Shown here: positions 58,156 to 64,000 of the stretch, one piece after another
Numbering within the stretch: position 1 is the first letter of the stretch
How the letters are laid out: each line of letters starts with the position of its first letter
NCBI RefSeq assembly: GCF_030272615.1
Contig: NC_081406.1
Coordinates: forward strand, 165,091,521 to 165,155,520
Direction of reading: 5' to 3'
DNA length: 64,000 nt
DNA from: Cryptomeria japonica
Lineage: Eukaryota; Streptophyta; Pinopsida; Cupressales; Cupressaceae
The notes under the pieces: generated by a model
What the model was told of the DNA's origin: nothing
Database searches by the model: none
The model's input: the letters and a program-made list of their open reading frames with translations, nothing else
Made by a program: the position numbers and the translations under genes

Positions 58156-59370
58156 CCCACCCTCTCTTCGAGCTCCCGATGATGGCCAAGATTCCTCAGC
58201 CCTCTCCCTATGAGAAAAGGATGCATTCTTCTTGCTTTCACTTGTCACTTCTTGCTCTTGTTTTAAAGCCCGAGTTGGCACCCATTGTTCCTCCTGTTGC
58301 TCCCCACATAAAGCAGAGTACAAAACTGGTTGATGTGAATGTGGTGACCATCTTGGATGCACCTCCTATTCCCTTGGTTGTGCCTTATCCTGTTCCTAAC
58401 AAGGTTTTAGAGAGCTCTCCATGGAGCATGATTCTCCTGAGTCCTCTCAAGATTCAGTTGGTTGCCCACATCTTCATTGTAATCAGTGTGCATGTGAGCA
58501 TAAGCACTATAGATGGTTTATGGCTCGGGAACATGAGGTCACTCTACAATCCATTGTTGCATCTCCCACACCTAGTTCTGTCGCATCAACTCTTGTTTCA
58601 TCAAGTGCTCATGTTTTTGCATAATCTTCGATTCTACTTCCAACTACTATGGGGCCTATCTATGAACCTCCCCCTAAGAAGGTTTAGATATTCATTGCCC
58701 CTTCTTTGAGGCTACCTCACATCTCCTCTCTACTAGACATACCTTTGTTTTCATAGTTTATTGACATGATGCATATGCAAGTGGTGTCTAGTGTACATCT
58801 ATCTACTCCCCCTATTTCACAATCATTCCTACATCAGAGTTATCCTAGCATCCTCCAACCTATTATGGTAGATCAGAGACCTATTGCTCCTATTTAGTCC
58901 AAATGCAAATTTGATCAAGGCCCTGTTCCAGAGTTTCGATGATGCAAATCCTCAAAGATATGCTCTTCATCCTTTTCTCTGCCTATTTTAGTGCCTGTTG
59001 GTTTGCCTATTTCTATGTGCATGGTTGAGAAGGCTTTTCCTTCTCCAGAGTTTGTCACTGCTCCTCTTCAAGAGGTTGGCAATCCTATTCATGTTTCATC
59101 TTCTCTGAGTGAGTCACTTGCTTTCTCTATATATTATTTCATGTTTGACTCCTTGGCGGACATCTTGGCATTGTATACAATCTTTTCATGATTTTTGACC
59201 CTTATCTCCTCCGAGCTTGTGGACCTAGATGTTTCTACTACTTCATCCCTCACCCTTGCTGCTCCTAAGGCTCTTGGTGATTCTCTTGTCCTTGTCCTAC
59301 TTTGATCTTGTCCTCCTCCCTATGATCTCAATTGGGAGGACGATGATCTCCTAAGGGATGACCTCTAGGA
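58156..59370 (+). pseudogene. Element B tail frame
   Basis: It continues element B after the copia insertion. It is rich in Pro/Ser/Leu, with pieces such as 'MEHDSPESSQDSVGCPHLHC' and ending 'CPPPYDLNWEDDDLLRDDL' before a stop near 59,368. No domain recognised; it may be the polyprotein C-terminus of this non-autonomous family. The long frame at 58128-58709 runs across the copia junction and is not real as drawn. Confidence 0.45.
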
Positions 59371-59945
59371 TATTTATCTTTTATCTGCATCCTTTTGCAT
59401 GTGTGCATGATTGTGTTCCCCTGTACTTGCTTTGTATGTTTTTTCCCTCCCTGAGGACCTAGGTTAATCCACAGGTACTTGGATATGGGAGGTTGATTGT
59501 CTTTCTCCGTGTGCTCTCTTGGAGGATCCGAGTTACTCCATCGGTGGTTGGATATGAGAGATTTTCTATTGTATATCTTCTTCTATTTGTCTCTCTACTT
59601 CTTCTATCTATTGTATCTTGATTTTTGATATTAGGGAATGATGCAAAATGTTGGGGGATCTCTGGACTTCAACCCAAATCTTTATTTTAGCTTTGTCTTC
59701 ATGTACTCCTCTTCAGATCTGAGAAATTTGGCACTATGATGATATACCCATCTTGTAGTTGTACTACATATTTTTCATCAGTGATATGGGTTATGAAGCC
59801 AAACTATTGGATCCCCCTGTCCTCTTGCATTCATCATTGATGTTGTAAACATTTATCTATCACCACCTACTAGTAGCATTCCACATAGACATCTCACTAT
59901 GTTGATGTGCCACAACTACTCTTCTCCTTAGAATAACATGCCTTT
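59371..59945. other. Element B 3' non-coding sequence
   Basis: T/C-rich sequence with no frame recognised, lying between the tail frame and an inserted LTR-like block. Confidence 0.45.
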
Positions 59946-59950
59946 CATGC

Positions 59951-60941
59951 TGAAGAGGGTAAAAAGATGGAAGAATAATGAAGGGACAAAAGGAGGTTAG
60001 AATGCAAATAAATCAAACAATGACACAATACAAATACAAACGACCAACTTTATACATTGTCTTTTACCTCTCCCTCGGATTGAGCTTGATGAAGTGGAAG
60101 ATGCGCCCTTGTGATGCTCCAATTGATTTTCTCCTTGCTTGATGTGGATGTGGAATGCTCTCCTTTGCTCAACAAGATTATGTTTGGATTGGATTTGGAT
60201 GATGCAGATGAATGAGATAAATTGGATTGGATGAGAGGATATTTGGGCATTATGAGGGTATGGTAGGAAGAAGATAGAAGAGAAATGGTCAGCATGACCA
60301 TGCTATAAGAAGTGGATCCCTTTGTGAGGAAATGATCCTCCAATTTATATATTGGAGGAGGCCAATGAAGGGCCAAGATTGATTTGGTTATGGAGGGATG
60401 AGATTGATTTAAGATGGAATGAATGGATCAAGGGTTCCTTGGTAAAATAAACAAGAATATAAAATTCCTTGAGAAGAGGGGGGAAAGAAAATTTGAATTT
60501 CAAAATGAGGAATTAAAAATTCCAAAATAAGGATGCATGGAGAGATTCAAAGAAATTTGAATTTATTTGAGAGGCTCAATGTTGATGTGACATGAGTGGG
60601 AATATAAAATTGGAAAATAAAGATAAGCATGATTATGAGAGATTCTAGAAGGATTAATTAGGTTGAGTGGGATTAGGAAAAGTGATTTGTAGGAATCACA
60701 TGACTAGGTTAATTAATTAGAATTAATTAACTGAGTGAGTTTAGAGGAAATAATTATTGGAGGGACTTTAGAAGAATAGGGGAATAATTAATTATTTTGA
60801 TAAATTAATTATTGGACAATATTATCAGGATTAATTAAATTAGATTTAATTAACACTGAGAAGAATAAGGATAACACAATTAAATCTATTAATTGTGTTG
60901 ACAAGCTTAAATTGATTAAATATTAATTTTAGGTGTCTACA
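59951..60941. mobile_element. LTR-like block, probable solo LTR related to element A
   Basis: The block runs TGAAGAGGG...TTTTAGGTGTCTACA. Its last 15 bases match the end of element A's LTRs (TTTTAGGTGTC...), and it also has AATTAATTAA-type palindromes before that end. Flanks CATGC (59946-59950) and CACGC (60942-60946) could be a target duplication with one mismatch. No internal coding. The left edge is less secure than the right. Confidence 0.55.
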
Positions 60942-60946
60942 CACGC

Positions 60947-61631
60947 CTATCATTGTAAAGGGGGGGCATCACATTTGCATTTCTACATGATCTACATTTT
61001 TCATTTAGCCTCTTATATTTATGTTTCTCGTTGTCTTATTTTTCATTAGGTGGGGGCCAAACCACTGATCTCTTCCTTTATCACTTTTTTGCTTAGGAGG
61101 TCAAACTACTTCATCTTTTTCACCTTGATGGGGGCCAAACCATTTGATCTATTTCTTTTTTTTAACTTTGTAGGGGCAAATCTACTACTTATCAAATTTA
61201 CCTTTGATTGCCCAATCGCATGGCTATATAGCGTATTGCTACCCATGCTAACAAAATCATTGTCGTATCGTATGGATATCTAGCATAACACACTTTTCTA
61301 TCCATACTGGCACATCTCATATGATGACAACCACTTAACTTTTATATTTTTTTAACCATGGTCTTTCCTCCACAATGAGGTTGATTTTCGTTATGCTATC
61401 CTATCTATCATCTATCCTTTATCTCATCATCCAACATGTTAATTTGCAACTAGTGTGTTTGTGATGTATTGACTAGCAAGTATCTATTTGAAATCTCAAC
61501 TTTGTCTCATTGGGGGCAACCTCATTTGATCAATGAAATTTTGCCTCCCCATCGTGACTCCTTTCTTCTTCTTCCTCTACTTTAGCTTCACATCTCTTAG
61601 CAAAGACATGCTCGCTAAAGTGGGGGCAAAT
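60947..61631 (+). other. Element B 3' non-coding end with polypurine tract
   Basis: The phrase GTGGGGGCCAAACCA(C/T)TTGATC recurs about 3-4 times (61,051-61,180, 61,510-61,540), a diffuse direct repeat. It ends with AAAGTGGGGGCAAAT (61617-61631), the polypurine tract before the 3' LTR. Confidence 0.6.
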
Positions 61632-62085
61632 TGTAATACAAAAATTCCCACCTAGCATAATTCAACGCAAAAAATGGTGCATTCCTCCACATCATCGAAG
61701 GTCGTGTACCACCATATTTTTCTTTTTGTCCATCGAGATCGCTCTGTCAGCCTCAAATTAGAATCTTACCAACTTTGTCGACCTATCATATTTGAGACTC
61801 TAGTGTGGTATGGATAGGGCCACATGATGTGCTAGCGTCCCATAAAGTTGACATTCCACTGGTGGCGATTTGAGTGTTACCCTTGTGCCTAAGAAGAATT
61901 GTAAAGACCCTGCATGTACCCACCGATGTCAGTTTCTCTTCTAGAGTCTATATCTCTCCCATTTGAAGGCATTTTGGGGATCTTTTAGGCATTTTTAATT
62001 ACTTCTTGTAGATTGAAGCTTTTGGGCGATATTAATAGGTTTTCACAACACAACCATTCTTGCACACTCTTGAACAACCCATAGT
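61632..62085 (+). repeat. 3' LTR of element B, partial
   Basis: It aligns with the first ~450 bp of 30505-31981 and then diverges abruptly after TTGAACAACCCATA. Either another element is inserted here and the LTR resumes beyond the window, or the LTR is truncated. Confidence 0.75.
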
Positions 62086-62868
62086 GGGTCAGTGCAAGAA
62101 GAAAAGTGGAAGTGTTTTCCCTATTTTTCAGATTTTGTCTCACTTGAGCTTAAATTTTGAAACACTTAGAGATTGAATCTTGGAAAAAGTTAGTAGTATA
62201 AAAGATAGCTCTCTGAGTGTACTTTTCAAATATATAATTTATTTTAATACCCACATAATAAAAAATAACTTTTTGAATGGAGTTCTAAAAACTATGTTTT
62301 AAAAATGCCTGTTTCAGGACCATACCATGCATGTGTACGACCCACACTTTTTGACACCATTAAAATTATTTTCTCAAACCATTTTGGGAAATGGTTTGTA
62401 ACACACTGAAGATTGATGAGCATATTTTTCTATATTTTTTTTTCAAATATATATTTTTTAATTAATTTTTTAATGGCCGTAATTATCTTTTTAAAAATTT
62501 GACGTGTACGACCCACATAATTTGACGTAAACTTAGCATTTTTTGATTTTTTTTTTTAAATTGAAAAGAATTTTGTGTAGATTGATGACATATAATTTTT
62601 TTTCAAAATTCATTAAAATAAAAAAGTTATTAAATTAAGAAAATTAGTTAATATTTCAAATTTATGAACCTGATTTAGTATAAATTAAATGAAAAATAGT
62701 TAAAATAATCAATTTTTAAATTAATTTATATATTTAGAATCTAGACAGTATAATCTGAAATGGGTTTCAATTTCGTATAAAAATTCTCTGATTAGAGGCA
62801 CGTAAACTATTTCATTTCATCATATTTGTGCTTTCATTCATGGAGCTTTGAATTTGCAGGTTCATGTT
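62086..62868. other. Unassigned AT-rich segment
   Basis: No frame. GTGTACGACCCACA occurs twice (near 62,335 and 62,505), each followed by TTTGAC. The string ATATTTAGAATCTAGACAG near 62,735 resembles the interior of the two GGGT DNA transposons (ATATTTAGAATCTACAGAC), so this may be a third, diverged relative. Confidence 0.4.
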
Positions 62869-62940
62869 TTAGGTGTGGCCATCCCAGGCCTATCCCGGGC
62901 CTAATCCCGAGGCAAGAGGTGGGCCCATTTAGAAAATAGA

Positions 62941-63110
62941 GGCCCGTTTCATTTTTTGCCCGTTAGACTTAACAACGGGCCCCCGTTTTAAAAACGGGGG
63001 CCCGTTATTCAAATAACGGGACAATGGGCCCCCGTTTTAAAAACGGGGGCCCGTTATTAAAACAGGGGCCCATTATTTAAATAACGGGCCCCTGTTTCTA
63101 AATAACCGTT
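62941..63110. repeat. Cluster of GC-rich palindromes
   Basis: Four hairpin-capable units: AACGGGCCCCCGTTTT with AAAACGGGGGCCCGTT (62974-63006); CCCGTTATTCAAATAACGGG (63001-63020); a second GGGCCCCCGTTTT/AAAACGGGGGCCC unit (63026-63055); and AACAGGGGCCCATTATTT with AAATAACGGGCCCCTGTT (63060-63096). They share the core CGGGCCC/GGGCCCG and stand out from AT-rich surroundings. Repeats of this kind occur in the subterminal regions of hAT-type plant transposons. Confidence 0.8.
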
Positions 63111-63154
63111 ATTGTAAAAAAGAAGATAGATTGCATTGATTTACGACACTATCA

Positions 63155-63388
63155 TTGAAATCCATACTAACAAAGATTTTTTACATCATTTGGCAGTACT
63201 TTTTAATATTTTTTACACGATTTTTTGAAGAACTCAGTAAAAAGATATTATTTTTTGAAGACGAGTTTGTAAAAATGGGTTCTAAGCAACGTCAAAAGAA
63301 AAAAAAGAGGACAATGACAGTGGACGAAATTCAAGCACAAAGAGAGAAGGAGGCAAAATGCCAAAGAGATCGAAGATCACAACAATGA
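63155..63388 (+). CDS. Unrecognised frame with basic DNA-binding-like stretch
   Basis: 77 codons; the likely real start is the Met at 63275 ('MGSKQRQKKKKRTMTVDEIQ'), after which comes 'AQREKEAKCQRDRRSQQ', a highly basic and charged helix. A TGA stop then separates it from the next frame, which is in the same phase (63392 is 237 bases after 63155), so the two were probably one protein with one nonsense codon. The basic block resembles N-termini of transposon-encoded proteins, but I do not recognise the family. Confidence 0.4.
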   Translation: MKSILTKIFYIIWQYFLIFFTRFFEELSKKILFFEDEFVKMGSKQRQKKKKRTMTVDEIQAQREKEAKCQRDRRSQQ

Positions 63389-63391
63389 CAA

Positions 63392-63814
63392 TTGAATAAC
63401 ACTTCTGAAGCATCTAGTTCAGTGCCCATTGTAGATGAGACCATTGAAGACATCATGATGGATGCAAGAAATGTAGAACCACACACGGGTATGACTGTTG
63501 ATGCAAATGTTGATGTGGATGCGAATCCAGGTATGTTTTTAAATCCCGATGACTATGATGCCAATCAAATTGCCGATTTAAATGAAGCTGGATATAAATT
63601 TCATACACAAATACGAAAAGAAATAAAAATTGAAAATATTACACCACCCTCTCTAAAAGAAAATGAATGTAATTTGTTTACTATTGATAGCAATGTGCTA
63701 GATAATCTTAATGGGTTAGTTTCTTGGAGACAAATCAGAACACATGCAAACAGATTATATAAACAATTTTTCTATAATAAAAAGTTAGGATTCCAATGTC
63801 AATTAATGCTATAA
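63392..63814 (+). CDS. Unrecognised frame, probable continuation, cut by window edge
   Basis: 140 codons in the same phase as the frame at 63155. An acidic stretch ('VDETIEDIMMDARNVEPHTG', 'VDANVDVDANPGMFLNPDDY') is followed by 'VSWRQIRTHANRLYKQFFYN'. After the stop, the same strand continues with 'KKIGIYAKPKRKDESYKQV' and 'SRSKDKNAARRVIMTAI' to the window edge, in a way that suggests a longer broken or spliced protein. I do not recognise it. Position just after the palindrome cluster suggests a transposon gene. Confidence 0.4.
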   Translation: MNNTSEASSSVPIVDETIEDIMMDARNVEPHTGMTVDANVDVDANPGMFLNPDDYDANQIADLNEAGYKFHTQIRKEIKIENITPPSLKENECNLFTIDSNVLDNLNGLVSWRQIRTHANRLYKQFFYNKKLGFQCQLML

Positions 63815-64000
63815 TTAATAAAAATGTTAAAAATGAATAAAGTCATGAAAAAAATAGGTATTTATGCAAAACCAAAAAGAAAAGATGAATCATATAAGCA
63901 AGTTGTATCTACTATTGCCAGTGCCATCTATTCTATAGGCAAAACAAGTCGATCTAAAGATAAGAATGCAGCACGTAGAGTTATAATGACTGCTATAGTT

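Larger units (their letters stand above)
30505..62085 (+). mobile_element. Old Ty3/gypsy element B, split by later insertions
   Basis: The 5' LTR is 30505-31981. The 3' LTR begins at 61632 with TGTAATACAAAAATTCCCAC, right after a polypurine tract AAGTGGGGGCAAAT, and its similarity to the 5' LTR ends near 62,085. After the 5' LTR comes TTTTGGTGAACCTGACATG, a leader/PBS-type sequence. The interior carries gag pieces (32.3-32.8, 37.7-38.0 and 50.5-51.3 kb), a degenerate protease (51354-51926) and a tail frame ending near 59,370. I find no RT, RNase H or integrase. Excising C (32817-37677), A (37971-50489), copia (52156-58150) and the block at 59951-60941, each with one duplication copy, leaves an element of about 7 kb. 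Confidence 0.8.

Noticed and set aside
58128-58709. 193-codon plus ORF
   Set aside because: It starts inside the copia LTR and crosses the insertion junction at 58150; the part after the junction belongs to element B.

Overview
This is a plant nuclear genomic window: AT-rich, dominated by LTR retrotransposons of several ages nested in one another, with spliced exons separated by multi-kilobase introns. A gymnosperm (conifer-type genome) is my best inference, from the very long TE-filled introns, the many decayed Ty3/gypsy copies and the low gene density. The sequence alone does not prove the clade. I see no bacterial operons, CRISPR arrays, rRNA or tRNA genes.

Left third (about 4.7-24.1 kb, minus strand): the 5' half of one real host gene, a leucine-rich-repeat receptor kinase of the LRR-VIII type (N-terminus 'DPC', then 'LKSQNLTG' LRRs). 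I could place 11 coding exons: a signal-peptide exon, a 175-bp exon, and nine LRR exons of exactly 72 bp, all with canonical splice sites and the same phase. The remaining LRR, malectin-like and kinase exons would lie beyond the left edge. Two introns are about 8.5 and 8.7 kb. The first (14,927-23,422) holds a PPR-gene fragment and a gypsy element with only gag and protease (17,220-21,295; target-site duplication ATTGG). The second (5,693-14,433) holds a truncated copia element, a decayed chromovirus with RT, chromodomain and gag zinc knuckle, and a solo copia LTR. A miniature LTR element (TRIM) lies downstream of the last visible exon.

Middle (24.1-30.5 kb): gene-poor, with a possible small TRIM in the upstream flank of the receptor gene, a tandem duplication, and a decayed LINE ORF1-like frame split by a ~0.93-kb DNA transposon with GGGT termini.

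Right half (30.5-62.1 kb): one old plus-strand gypsy element (B) carries successive insertions, each marked by target-site duplications: a 4.86-kb LTR-like block (C, GGTGG), a 12.5-kb gypsy element (A, ATTCT), a young copia element (TATGA) and a 1-kb LTR-like block. Element A carries its own insertions (a second GGGT DNA transposon and a solo copia LTR) and an antisense plant-mobile-domain reading frame between its integrase end and 3' LTR. B also carries a short LINE insert with a 17-bp duplication inside its 5' LTR.

The copia element at 52,156-58,150 is the youngest insertion recognised: LTRs about 99% identical by eye, one gag-pol frame broken by a single stop codon. Three older relatives of its LTR occur elsewhere in the window.

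Right end (62.1-64 kb): an unassigned AT-rich segment, a cluster of GC-rich palindromes, then an unrecognised frame with a basic N-terminus that runs towards the window edge, possibly the 5' end of a DNA transposon.
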